From the NCBI RefSeq assembly GCF_009712605.1, contig NZ_WASO01000015.1, forward strand, positions 124,001 to 188,000: a stretch of DNA of 64,000 nucleotides, in the 5' to 3' direction. The DNA is from Paludibacter sp. Lineage in GTDB: Bacteria > Bacteroidota > Bacteroidia > Bacteroidales > Paludibacteraceae. The translations under genes were made by a program, and so were the position numbers. A model generated the notes under the pieces. The model searched no databases and was not told the DNA's origin. It saw nothing but the letters and a program-made list of their open reading frames with translations. Shown piece after piece: positions 8,732-18,007 of this stretch; position 1 is the stretch's first letter, and each line of letters begins with the position of its first letter.

Positions 8732-9407
8732 TTATATAAAGATTGTATTCATTTTATCAGTAATTTTCTTTGCTGGTTGTAACCAAAAAGAATCTAACAA
8801 CAAATATCATGTAATATCCAAATATTACAAATCTAGTATTAGTAAAAAAATATGGCAATTGGCAAATGATTCTATAAAAAGCTGGAAAAAATCTAATTTG
8901 CAGAGTTGGAAATATGATCCTTCAAAAGGCGAAAATGTGCTTGATACTACTGTTTGTGTTAATAATAATGGAAATAAGGCTGTTATGGCAATATTATCAC
9001 ACGATTTTTCTCCAAATGCAAAATTAGAAGCTATTGGTTTTTTTTATGGGTTTAAAATAAAAGAAGAATGGTATTTCTTCACAGGAGCCACATGTTATTT
9101 ACCTCGTAAAAATTACACAAAAGACATTCACACGCCATTGTCTTTTGCCGAGCTGCATGAAATCGCCATGAAGGAGGTATTCAGCGGGTATCTGGTAGAA
9201 AAGAAAACGAAAAAAGATATGGGATGGTGGAAAAATATCTTTGCACCGGAGTACAGCTATTCTTATGAGATTAATGATAAATGGTTTGATGATCATTTTA
9301 AAACCAGTTGGGGATATTATAAGAATGACAAATTTATAACTCCATCAACTCAGAGAGAATGGGATAGTTTATATATAGATAAGGCGTTATCGGTGTGGAG
9401 AAAATAA
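8715..9407 (+). CDS. AT-rich small lipoprotein, possible partner of the TANFOR protein
   Basis: The protein has a lipoprotein signal peptide (hydrophobic stretch, then FFAGC as lipobox) and about 215 mature residues that I do not recognise. The chosen ATG at 8715 overlaps the end of the 4484 gene by 17 bases. An ATG at 8709 is equally possible, and one at 8673 would add an unlikely extension. The gene is extremely AT-rich: bases 8821-8880 contain 12 G or C out of 60. The mature part is rich in Lys, Trp and Tyr. The overlap with the preceding gene suggests coupled translation. A lipoprotein placed directly behind an effector-like C-terminus could be an immunity or accessory protein. This is inference from position and composition only. 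Confidence 0.75.
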   Translation: MLNRDSYIKIVFILSVIFFAGCNQKESNNKYHVISKYYKSSISKKIWQLANDSIKSWKKSNLQSWKYDPSKGENVLDTTVCVNNNGNKAVMAILSHDFSPNAKLEAIGFFYGFKIKEEWYFFTGATCYLPRKNYTKDIHTPLSFAELHEIAMKEVFSGYLVEKKTKKDMGWWKNIFAPEYSYSYEINDKWFDDHFKTSWGYYKNDKFITPSTQREWDSLYIDKALSVWRK

Positions 9408-9522
9408 ACCGACCCATAGGACTTGCTTCTGCTGATTTTCAAATCCGATGTTGGATTACAAATTAGTTGAAATGAGAAAAGGAACGAATTTATAGAAGCC
9501 AGATAAAGTTATGGCCCTCGCT

Positions 9523-9553
9523 GCCGCACGATTAGCGCAGCGTATCGTGTGGC
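9523..9553. repeat. Imperfect hairpin in the 9408-9666 intergenic region
   Basis: Arms GCCGCACGAT (9523-9532) and ATCGTGTGGC (9544-9553) pair with one G-T wobble around an 11-base loop. The hairpin lies inside a 24-codon open frame (9511-9585, ATG to TAG). No T-run follows, so it is not a standard terminator. Confidence 0.5.
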
Positions 9554-9666
9554 CAAACCATGCGGTAGAAGCAAAGACGAAATAGTAACTGCCGATCGGC
9601 AAAACAAAGCAAACACAGTAATGGTCAAACCAAAATAACCCGGAAATAGAAAAGTCAGGTAAAGTT

Positions 9667-12600
9667 ATGACATATAAAAGAAATATTCTATGGCTGATAG
9701 CGGTCGTACTGTTGGCGCTGCCTCTGGAGGGGAAAGCCGCAGCCGGTGTGTCCGCAACTAAAGATACGCTGGCGTCCAAAGCCGTGGTCTCGATACAAGA
9801 GCTGGAAAGTTACCAGAGATACGTGGATCAGATTTCGGTTTCCGACCTCAGCGACCTGCCCGTTGGCCTGAAAAAGAAATTCGGATCGGCTTCGGTTACA
9901 CTGGCTGTGAGTCAGGCAAAGTTTATGCCCAACTACACCCAGCTGACTGTGTTTTGCAAACTCACCCTGCCTCAAAACGACCCGGAGACCAATAAACCCA
10001 AAGAACTTTACTTCGGCGCCAGCAACGTAAAACTCTCGCATGGTGGCGGTCTTATTGGAGACGCCCGTCTCTACCTGCTCAAAGATATCGATATACCACT
10101 GGGCAAAAACAGCTTTTCAATTACGCTCAAAGGTGCCCGCAATGTCAATGTACCCGATCCCACGAGCGATACCTATGCCACTCTTACCTGCGACGGCATC
10201 AAAGAGATAGCCCTTGCGGCCGATGTGGTTTTTCCGAAAAGTATGTTGGTGCCGCTCAACCAAAATTTGGAGGCCGATAGTACACAACAGGTAACAGCAT
10301 CTTTCAAAACGGTTATCAGCGACTGGAATGATATTTTGGCAGAAATAAGCCTGCCTACATTTGCGGTGAAAGGGCTGGAACGATTTGCTATCTCGGTGGA
10401 TAAGGCCGTGGTGGATTTGAGCGATACTCGAAACTCGGCCGACGTGTCATTTCCCGCCGGCTACTCCAATCTGATACCCGGGCAGGCGAATCTGTGGCGT
10501 GGTGTCTACGTCAATAAGCTGAAAATAAGTCTTCCATCCGAGTTTAAGAAAAAGGGTTCGGACGAGCGCGTCACGTTTGAGGCCAGCCGGATGCTTATCG
10601 ACAATGCCGGAATAACGGGCAGCTTTGCCGCGTCCGGCATTTTACCCGAAGGAACCGCCTCGGGATGGACGTTCTCAGTCAATAAGTTTTTTATCAATCT
10701 GGAAGCAACCCGGTTAACCGGTGGTGGATTCGAAGGCCGCATACAACTACCGGTTTCACAGAAACAACAAGGCGACACGCTAGGAATAGGCTATAAGACG
10801 GTATTTACCGATAGTAATCAATATTCTCTGCAGGTAAACACCATCTCCGATATCAATTTCGATCTGTTTCAGGCCAAGGCGCACATCCTGCCCGGCTCGC
10901 AAATCGAAATGACAGTCAAAGACGGCAAGTTCCGTCCCCGGGCTCTGCTCAACGGCAGTCTCACCATTGCCGCTACCCGGCAACAAAGCGGGGAGAGCGC
11001 CAAGTCGGATCAAAAACCGGTTACTTCCATCAAAGAGATTGATTTTGAGGGGCTGGTGCTACAAACGGAAGCCCCCTACATACAGGTAAAAAATTTCGGA
11101 TACAAGGGAGATGTGAAACTGGGATGTTTTCCGGTGACCCTGTCGGGCATTGCAATCAAAACGACGTCCAATGAGATAGCACTCACCATGGATGCACAGG
11201 TGAACCTGATGGCCGGCAAAATAAGCGCTGCCACCAAACTGGGCTTCGTGGGTGCCGTGCAAACGGTGAACGAAACAACTTCTTTCGTCTTCAAACGGGT
11301 AGATATCGGGGCTGTTGCCATCGATAGCGTCAATTTCGGAGGATTTTCCATTAGCGGCAGTCTGGCGTTTCTGCGTGATGATCCGGTCATGGGCAACGGG
11401 TTTGCCGGTAAACTGAAATTGATTACCCATTTCAGTAAATCGCTGGAGGTGGATGCTCAGGCTGCTTTCGGGGCAAAAGACGATGTGAGCGATGAGGGGG
11501 GAGCCTTCCGCTACTGGTACGTGCAGGCAATGGCAACGGGCTTCAATATTCCGATAACAGCAGGTCTTTCCATTACCGGTTTGGGTGGTGGAGCAAGTTA
11601 CCACATGCTGAAAACAGCGGCACCCTCATCAGCCGTCAGCCTGTGCGGCATCAACTATGCTCCCGATAAGAAATACGGATTGGGCTTTAATGCCAAGGTA
11701 AATTATAATGGAGGAAAAGCAATATCGGGCGATGCCGGCTTCGAAATGATGTTCACGTCAAGTTGGGGACTTGCCAACATGGGTTTTTACGGGAAAATCT
11801 ATTTTGCACCTCCTACGTTCATCAAGGATTTCTATTCGGATGTAGCCGGAGCCAAGAACTATCTGGGTGATCAGATGCAAAAGACATTGACAAATATACA
11901 AAACTCATCTTCTTATCAAACACTTGCGGCAAACGGCAAATTTGCCGATTTGGCAAACAACATACAGCCGGTCAACACAACTCTTGATGCTCAGGCATCG
12001 ATGTTGGCCACGGTGGGGATCAATTTCGATTTTCAGAACAGTACGCTCCACGCCACTGCCGAGGCCTATATAAAAACCCCGGGCAACATCATCCGGGGTG
12101 CAGGGCAAAACAACAAGGCAGGATGGGTGGTGCTGCATTTTGCTCCGAACGAATGGTACGTGCATATCGGCACACCTACCGACCGGATCGGGTTGAAGAT
12201 TGGTATCGGAGGCTTGAGTGCCCAGGCTGATGCCTACTTTATGGTGGGTAGTCGTATTCCGGGTAGCCCTGCTCCACCACCTGAAGTATCGCAAATTCTC
12301 AATGTCAGTGCGCAATCGCTCGACTACATGCGAGATCTCAATGCTTTGGGAGATGGTAAAGGTTTTGCCTTCGGGACAAGCCTGAAAGTGAGTACTGGCG
12401 ACCTTCGCTTCCTGATGTTCTATGCCAATTTCAATGCCGGTATCGGATTCGACATAATGCTCAAAGATTATGGGAATGCTCATTGCGAGGGCAGTTCAGA
12501 GCCCATTGGTATGAACGGATGGTATGCCAACGGGCAGGCTTATGCTTACCTGCAAGGGGAACTGGGTATCCAGGTCAAACTATTGTTTATCAAGAAACGG

Positions 12601-14202
12601 ATTCCAATAGTAAGCGCAGGAGCGGCAGTGCTGATGCAGGCCAAACTGCCCAATCCTTCATGGTTTTCGGGTCAATTGGGCGGATATTTCAGCGTGTTGG
12701 GCGGCTTGATCAAAGGACGCTTTAGCTTCAAAGTTACACTGGGTGAAGAATGTAAAATTGTTACCGGATCGGATAATCCTTTGGACGACATCAAGATTAT
12801 TTCGGATCTTACACCATCCGATAAATCGACGCAGGTGGATGTGTTTACCACACCGCAAGCAGTTTTCAACATGCCGGTTAATAAGACATTTTCGCTGGAA
12901 AACGGTTCAGTATACCGTATTAAACTAAATAGTTTCACCGTAACCAAAGGTGGAGCTACTATTCCGGGTAAGTTGACATGGAATAGCAATAATGATGCGG
13001 TTTCTTTCGAGAGTACCGAGATTTTGCCTCCGGTTTCTGAGCTTAAAGCGTTGGTTAGTGTGGGCTTTGAACAACAAAACGGGAGCTCGTGGCAAACTGT
13101 TTATGACAACGGGAAAGCTGTGTCGGAACAACGTGAAATTAATTTTACCACAGGAACAGCACCCGACAATATACCGCAATCCAACATAGCCTGGTGTTAT
13201 CCTGTGAAAGGCCAAAAATATTTCTTCCCGCAGGAATACCGTCAGGCGTATGTGCAACTCAAACGCGGGCAGGCCTACCTTTTTAGTGATTCTCAATATA
13301 GGTATCAGGCGCAGTTTACGGCTGGTGAAGAAATGGTTGCGTCGCCATTGGGCTACGATGCGGTGAAACGGCAGGTTACGCTCACGTTGCCTGAACTGAA
13401 AACGTCGCAGGCATACAGCTTGACATTGGCAGGTATTCCTGCAACAACCGGGAGTGACAATGTAAAACAGGAAACCTCTACGATCACCACCAATGGTAAT
13501 GATATACAGGTTACCAGTAAAAAGGCTGCCGGAGTTACTACTTCATCGGAGGTCCGAACTTTTTTAACTTATAATTTCAAAACAAGCCGGTATTCTACTT
13601 TCAGAGATAAAATGGCAGCTAAAGTAACAACACATCCGGTCTACCAAATCATCAACACTTTTGTGGGTGCTTTGCAGGCTGATGTGGCAGGCGATGAAGC
13701 TTTCGACGATGCCGAATTATGGGGCGTTGACCTCTCCGGAGCCAAGCCGTTGATACAGCCGGTGGCCGAGCTCACCGACAATTGGTACAATCTGGATGTC
13801 AAACCGCGGTTGTATGCCCAATATCCTCCTGCCGGCGGATTCTTTATTACCAAACGGGATACATCGCTGGTGGGATTTCCTCCTGTGAGAGCTGTTGAAG
13901 CCATGTCGTGGTACAAAACCATGTCGGATAACGAACCGTACCGTGCCGATTTGATTGTCCGCCTTCCATTCCGTTATTATCTTGATTATTACTATTTCAA
14001 CGATTACCGCGATATTCAGGATCAGGTGGTCAACCGTTATTGCAACACTGCTTCATCCGTGCCCGATAAGTTAAGGCAGATCTACATACAGGGCGTTTAT
14101 CCGCTTATGCGCAGGGGAAAATATCCTGCATGGTTCAGGTACGTTTTGCCCGGCAATGTGGAAAGCAGTGGCTACCGGTTTGAATTTGAGAATAAATTGT
14201 AA
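9667..14202 (+). CDS. Giant exported protein of unknown function, neighbour of the TANFOR gene
   Basis: This 1511-residue protein has a clear Sec signal peptide (basic MTYKR, hydrophobic stretch, then GKAAAG). I recognise no named domain. The sequence is rich in alternating polar and hydrophobic residues and in Gly, Ser and Thr, which suggests extended beta structure. Residues about 460-720 hold repeated patterns of the type F-K-R-V-D-I-G-x-V-A-I-D-S-V-N-F-G-G-F. A Gly/Ala-rich hydrophobic stretch is near 995-1030. The C-terminal ~150 residues are rich in aromatic residues (YYLDYYYFNDYRD). No T9SS sorting domain or lipobox is seen. The start ATG at 9667 is preceded by a 14-base sequence duplicated upstream. 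Composition resembles the N-terminal half of the 4484 gene, so the two may have evolved together. It could be a surface or periplasmic partner of the TANFOR protein. Confidence 0.75.
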   Translation: MTYKRNILWLIAVVLLALPLEGKAAAGVSATKDTLASKAVVSIQELESYQRYVDQISVSDLSDLPVGLKKKFGSASVTLAVSQAKFMPNYTQLTVFCKLTLPQNDPETNKPKELYFGASNVKLSHGGGLIGDARLYLLKDIDIPLGKNSFSITLKGARNVNVPDPTSDTYATLTCDGIKEIALAADVVFPKSMLVPLNQNLEADSTQQVTASFKTVISDWNDILAEISLPTFAVKGLERFAISVDKAVVDLSDTRNSADVSFPAGYSNLIPGQANLWRGVYVNKLKISLPSEFKKKGSDERVTFEASRMLIDNAGITGSFAASGILPEGTASGWTFSVNKFFINLEATRLTGGGFEGRIQLPVSQKQQGDTLGIGYKTVFTDSNQYSLQVNTISDINFDLFQAKAHILPGSQIEMTVKDGKFRPRALLNGSLTIAATRQQSGESAKSDQKPVTSIKEIDFEGLVLQTEAPYIQVKNFGYKGDVKLGCFPVTLSGIAIKTTSNEIALTMDAQVNLMAGKISAATKLGFVGAVQTVNETTSFVFKRVDIGAVAIDSVNFGGFSISGSLAFLRDDPVMGNGFAGKLKLITHFSKSLEVDAQAAFGAKDDVSDEGGAFRYWYVQAMATGFNIPITAGLSITGLGGGASYHMLKTAAPSSAVSLCGINYAPDKKYGLGFNAKVNYNGGKAISGDAGFEMMFTSSWGLANMGFYGKIYFAPPTFIKDFYSDVAGAKNYLGDQMQKTLTNIQNSSSYQTLAANGKFADLANNIQPVNTTLDAQASMLATVGINFDFQNSTLHATAEAYIKTPGNIIRGAGQNNKAGWVVLHFAPNEWYVHIGTPTDRIGLKIGIGGLSAQADAYFMVGSRIPGSPAPPPEVSQILNVSAQSLDYMRDLNALGDGKGFAFGTSLKVSTGDLRFLMFYANFNAGIGFDIMLKDYGNAHCEGSSEPIGMNGWYANGQAYAYLQGELGIQVKLLFIKKRIPIVSAGAAVLMQAKLPNPSWFSGQLGGYFSVLGGLIKGRFSFKVTLGEECKIVTGSDNPLDDIKIISDLTPSDKSTQVDVFTTPQAVFNMPVNKTFSLENGSVYRIKLNSFTVTKGGATIPGKLTWNSNNDAVSFESTEILPPVSELKALVSVGFEQQNGSSWQTVYDNGKAVSEQREINFTTGTAPDNIPQSNIAWCYPVKGQKYFFPQEYRQAYVQLKRGQAYLFSDSQYRYQAQFTAGEEMVASPLGYDAVKRQVTLTLPELKTSQAYSLTLAGIPATTGSDNVKQETSTITTNGNDIQVTSKKAAGVTTSSEVRTFLTYNFKTSRYSTFRDKMAAKVTTHPVYQIINTFVGALQADVAGDEAFDDAELWGVDLSGAKPLIQPVAELTDNWYNLDVKPRLYAQYPPAGGFFITKRDTSLVGFPPVRAVEAMSWYKTMSDNEPYRADLIVRLPFRYYLDYYYFNDYRDIQDQVVNRYCNTASSVPDKLRQIYIQGVYPLMRRGKYPAWFRYVLPGNVESSGYRFEFENKL

Positions 14203-14327
14203 GAAAAAACAAAGACTTATCGCAAAGTGACACTAAACGATGTGATAATTCTTAGTGATGCTTGTGAGATCAACCGTTGTGACTTTCGGGTAAAACAGGG
14301 ATTGTAAATTATATTTTGAAGAGAAAA

Positions 14328-15680
14328 ATGAAGAATACATATTGTTTGAGTTTGATTTTGCTGGTCATGCTGTTATGTGGTTGCTATCACGAAGAAGTCT
14401 TTGAGGTAAAGGCGGGCTTTAATGCAGAGGTGGTCAATAACAACTATTCCGTACCGGTATTGGTAAAAATAAGCAACAATACCATAGGGGCTGAGGATTA
14501 TGCCTGGACTATGGATGGTGCGAATCCAGCCTCTTCTACAAACCGGGATCCGGGAACGCTGCAGTACGATACTCCGGGGACTTATACAATACATCTGGAA
14601 GCCAGAAACCAATATGGAGGGAAGAACAGTCGTGATACTACTTTCTCTTTTGATGCTGCCATCCGCATGGCTTTTACAATAAGCAACAGTGGATCGTGGT
14701 ATCCGGATGCGACTGCCCATATAACCAATAACACTGTCGGGGCAACTACTTATCAATGGAGTTTCCCGGGAGGAATCCCTTCGTCGTCCACGCAACAATT
14801 CCCGGGGAATGTGGTTTTCTCTACTCCGGGAACCTATACTATCTCTCTGAAAGCCGGAAATGGTCGTGTAAGTTATACGAAAGATACAACAGTGACCGTT
14901 TTGCCCGATTTGGTCAACGATTTCAGTGTTACCTGGGCTGCCGAGGATAACGATATGGAAGTGCCATTTACTGCTTACCTTCAAAATAACTGTGTCAGTG
15001 CAACTTCTTTGCATTGGTCTATGCCCGGAGGATCGCCCGGATCATCAGCAGCTACGGCATCTGCGGTCATGTATACCGCCCCGGGTACATATACGGTAAG
15101 TCTGACTGCATCTAATGATAAGAAGAGTATCAGCCGCTCAAAGTCTTTTACCCTTTATGCTAACAGTAATCTGTATCGTTTCAATAACGTACATCTGGGA
15201 ATCAATACGGCGCAGAATACTATTGGAAGTTGTTTCTCCTCTTTGCTTGGCAAAGTGCTCAAAGTGGACGAGATCAACAACACAAACGGTAGTAGCATTG
15301 ATTTTGTCTTTTTTGGATTCGACAGCAGCTTTTCTATCAATAAATTTATTTCGCCTTCGGATGTGATGAGTTATACCTTTGCCCGGGTCATTCCCGGTGC
15401 AATTACTACTGGCATCATCAACCGGCAGGAAAGCTGTGGTTGCGGAACTTCGATGACTTCGAGTCAATTCGATACCATGACAGACGATACGCTTTTGAAA
15501 TCAATGACAATCTCCACAACGTCCGTCGGAGCTGCTGAATTTGATAATACGGCTATTCCCCGTATCATTCTTTTCCGAACACAGGATGGCCGCAAGGGAG
15601 CTATAAAGGTGAAACAGTTTGTGGCAGCCGGACAGCAAAGTTACGTGGTATGCGACATTAAGGTAATGAAGAATGCTTAA
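14328..15680 (+). CDS. Lipoprotein with three PKD domains
   Basis: A lipoprotein signal peptide ends in lipobox LCGC. Three PKD-like domains follow (about 30-105, 110-190, 200-280), each with a W-x-(M/F)-x-G-x-P-S-S core and a closing (T/A)PGTYT-(I/V)-x-L motif. The remaining ~170 residues form an unrecognised domain that includes CGCG. PKD folds usually mediate binding in surface proteins. A TTG at 14316 is in frame, but the ATG at 14328 gives a normal signal peptide and is preferred. The next gene starts 5 bases after the stop, so the two are probably one operon. Confidence 0.85.
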   Translation: MKNTYCLSLILLVMLLCGCYHEEVFEVKAGFNAEVVNNNYSVPVLVKISNNTIGAEDYAWTMDGANPASSTNRDPGTLQYDTPGTYTIHLEARNQYGGKNSRDTTFSFDAAIRMAFTISNSGSWYPDATAHITNNTVGATTYQWSFPGGIPSSSTQQFPGNVVFSTPGTYTISLKAGNGRVSYTKDTTVTVLPDLVNDFSVTWAAEDNDMEVPFTAYLQNNCVSATSLHWSMPGGSPGSSAATASAVMYTAPGTYTVSLTASNDKKSISRSKSFTLYANSNLYRFNNVHLGINTAQNTIGSCFSSLLGKVLKVDEINNTNGSSIDFVFFGFDSSFSINKFISPSDVMSYTFARVIPGAITTGIINRQESCGCGTSMTSSQFDTMTDDTLLKSMTISTTSVGAAEFDNTAIPRIILFRTQDGRKGAIKVKQFVAAGQQSYVVCDIKVMKNA

Positions 15681-15685
15681 AAACG

Positions 15686-17551
15686 ATGAACTATAAATTA
15701 ATGCCACATAACACAGCTACCTATAAATTGACCTCGAATCACGGCTATCATAAAGCAATCATATTCGCGTCCAAAACAGACGGGAATAACTTCGGCTGCA
15801 TAGTTCATCGGTCAACATCTATAATCTATATTTTTTTATCCTTAGTTCTAACTTCAATTTGCCTGAAAGCCCAAACCTATACAGCCAGTCCGGACCTGGG
15901 AAATATCAAAGGAGCCTTGCAAAGCAAATTTCAAAAACCATTCGGTCTGAATGGAGGCGTATCGCTCAATTCGGTGCTGACCGAAAATTGGGGATATGGC
16001 GCGTCAAATCCAAACCCCTTCTCCTGGATAGCAACAGGAAATGTCAATATCTTTCTTTTGGGCACATCCATGCCATTTTCTTTTTGCTATAGTAATCGCA
16101 AGGTGCAGTATACCAATCCATCATTTAAATTCAACCGTTTTGCCCTGCATCCCAAATACAAAGAATGGACACTGCATATCGGTGATTTGTCCTCTACGTT
16201 TTCGCCTTATACCTTAAATGGATTCCAATATACGGGCGCCGGTGTGGAGTATAATAAAGGGAAATGGCAGGCACAGGCATTATATGGCCGGTTTTTAAAG
16301 GCAGTCAAGGAAGACTCGTTAATCATTCCTTCCTTTAAAAGAATAGGATGGGGTGTAAAAACTCTTTACAATGACGGAGGACGCAAGATCGGACTCTCGG
16401 TATTCCATGCCAAAGATAATCCGGCATCCATACCATCACCAGTACTGGACAAAAATGCAGGGATAACACCGATGGAAAACACTGCGTTTGCAATTGAAGC
16501 TAGTTATCCACTGTTGCAGAACTTATTGGTGAACTTTGAATACAGTACCAGTATCCTGACCAACGACTTGCGGCTATCTGGTGACACTACGACTAATAGC
16601 ATCTCTTTGGTCAAACGGCTAGTCGGGACGGCTAACAGTACAACCTCCATTTATCACGCCATCAAAGCCGGGTTCAACTATACCTTGCAAGCATCGGCTA
16701 TCGGCATTACGTATGAGAGAGTTGATCCCGGATACAAAACTTTAGGAGCCTATTTTTTCACTAATGATTTTGAAAATATTACTGCCAATTTTACACAAAA
16801 CTTATGGAAAGGGATAGTGATTATTGGTATGAATGCCGGTTTGCAGAAAGATGATTTGAATAATTCAAAACAGAGCCGGATGCAACGCATGCTTTTATCC
16901 GGAAATTTAACAGTAAAACCTTCACAAAAACTCAATCTTGGGCTTTCGTATTCCAACCAACAATCGTACACATTCCTGCGCACCGGATTTGAACAGATCA
17001 ATCAGGTAACGCCCTACCAGAATCTGGACACCTTAAATTTTACGCAATTATCACAAAATGCAGGATTGAATTGTACGTATGCACTAAGACAGGATAAACA
17101 GCAGGTACAAATGCTTACTTTTAACTGCAATTATATGGAAAGTGCAAATAAAAAAGGCGATATAATACGTCTGGGAGATGTAACCCGTTTTTTTAACGGA
17201 AATGCCGGGCATAGCATTACATGGCAACAGCAGGGATTTTCTCTGGCAAGCGGAGTGAATTTTAGTTATAACTATGCGGCAATGATGAGCAGCTTTATCT
17301 GGGGGCCATCTCTGAATATGACAAAAACGCTATTCAAAAAAAATGTAAGAGCAAATTTTGGAGTTTCTTATAATACAAGTTCCTGCCAGAATAAGACAAT
17401 CGATATAATGAATGTGCGAGGAGGAGTAAATGCGGTAATCGCGAAAAAACACAACCTGAATGCCAACGTAGTATGGCAACAGAAAACTGGAAATTCAGTA
17501 GTCTCTTCCACCTACATGACAGCAACCGCCGGATACACATACTCTTTCTGA
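15686..17551 (+). CDS. Outer-membrane beta-barrel protein of the surface locus
   Basis: The 621-residue frame holds a signal-peptide-like hydrophobic stretch at about residues 44-62 ending in LKAQ. The preceding ~43 residues make an unusually long N-region; no closer ATG exists, so either that N-region is real or a non-ATG start is used. The mature part has many amphipathic strands with aromatic girdle residues, and the protein ends in YTYSF. A terminal Phe after alternating residues is the usual outer-membrane barrel signature. The substrate is unknown. It lies 5 bases after the PKD lipoprotein gene and closes the surface locus. Confidence 0.75.
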   Translation: MNYKLMPHNTATYKLTSNHGYHKAIIFASKTDGNNFGCIVHRSTSIIYIFLSLVLTSICLKAQTYTASPDLGNIKGALQSKFQKPFGLNGGVSLNSVLTENWGYGASNPNPFSWIATGNVNIFLLGTSMPFSFCYSNRKVQYTNPSFKFNRFALHPKYKEWTLHIGDLSSTFSPYTLNGFQYTGAGVEYNKGKWQAQALYGRFLKAVKEDSLIIPSFKRIGWGVKTLYNDGGRKIGLSVFHAKDNPASIPSPVLDKNAGITPMENTAFAIEASYPLLQNLLVNFEYSTSILTNDLRLSGDTTTNSISLVKRLVGTANSTTSIYHAIKAGFNYTLQASAIGITYERVDPGYKTLGAYFFTNDFENITANFTQNLWKGIVIIGMNAGLQKDDLNNSKQSRMQRMLLSGNLTVKPSQKLNLGLSYSNQQSYTFLRTGFEQINQVTPYQNLDTLNFTQLSQNAGLNCTYALRQDKQQVQMLTFNCNYMESANKKGDIIRLGDVTRFFNGNAGHSITWQQQGFSLASGVNFSYNYAAMMSSFIWGPSLNMTKTLFKKNVRANFGVSYNTSSCQNKTIDIMNVRGGVNAVIAKKHNLNANVVWQQKTGNSVVSSTYMTATAGYTYSF

Positions 17552-17557
17552 AACAAA

Positions 17558-17590
17558 AAATCCTAACTGATTTATAATTAATTAGGATTT
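17558..17590 (-). terminator. Terminator of the tRNA operon
   Basis: Arms AAATCCTAA (17558-17566) and TTAGGATTT (17582-17590) form a stem. On the minus strand it is followed by a T-run, so it ends the tRNA transcript. It could weakly stop the + strand gene as well. Confidence 0.7.
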
Positions 17591-17597
17591 GCTTTGC

Positions 17598-17684
17598 TGG
17601 TACCCAGGATGAGATTCGAACTCACACAAGATTGCTCTCACTACCCCCTCAAAGTAGCGTGTCTACCAATTCCACCACCTGGGT
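17598..17684 (-). tRNA. tRNA-Leu (anticodon GAG)
   Basis: The minus strand folds with acceptor ACCCAGG/CCTGGGT, discriminator A and an encoded CCA (17598-17600). The D-loop motif AATTGGTAGACACG is present, and the anticodon stem CTACT/GGTAG carries loop TTGAGGG, giving anticodon GAG. A long variable arm and T-loop GTTCGAATC complete a class II leucine tRNA. Confidence 0.93.
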
Positions 17685-17693
17685 ATTTACTGA

Positions 17694-17780
17694 TGGTGCC
17701 CAGAACAGGACTCGAACCTGCACAGCCTTACGACCACTAGTCCCTGAAACTAGCGCGTCTACCAATTTCGCCATCTGGGC
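17694..17780 (-). tRNA. tRNA-Leu (anticodon CAG)
   Basis: The minus strand has acceptor GCCCAGA/TCTGGGC, discriminator A and an encoded CCA (17694-17696). Anticodon stem CTAGT/ACTAG surrounds loop TTCAGGG, giving CAG. There is a long variable arm and a T-loop GTTCGAGTC. It sits 9 bases upstream of the other tRNA-Leu in the same operon. Confidence 0.94.
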
Positions 17781-17824
17781 TTCAGTTAAGAAAAAAAAGG
17801 CGGAAAACCCGCCAAATTTTTTTG

Positions 17825-17897
<73 letters not shown>

Positions 17898-17908
17898 GTT
17901 TGCGGATG

Positions 17909-17939
17909 CAAATATACGCTCTTTTTTTTAACTGACAAA
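17909..17939 (-). promoter_or_regulatory. Promoter of the tRNA operon
   Basis: On the minus strand TTTG (17936-17939) and TATATTTG (17909-17916) are exactly 19 bases apart, matching the Bacteroidota housekeeping consensus TTTG-N19-TAnnTTTG. The -7 box ends 11 bases before the 5' end of tRNA-Gly. Confidence 0.85.
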
Positions 17940-18007
17940 TATTTTCCGTAAAAAACTTCTTATTTTGTGTAATCGGTTTATATTCAATTGTTATTGGATG
18001 TGTGGAA

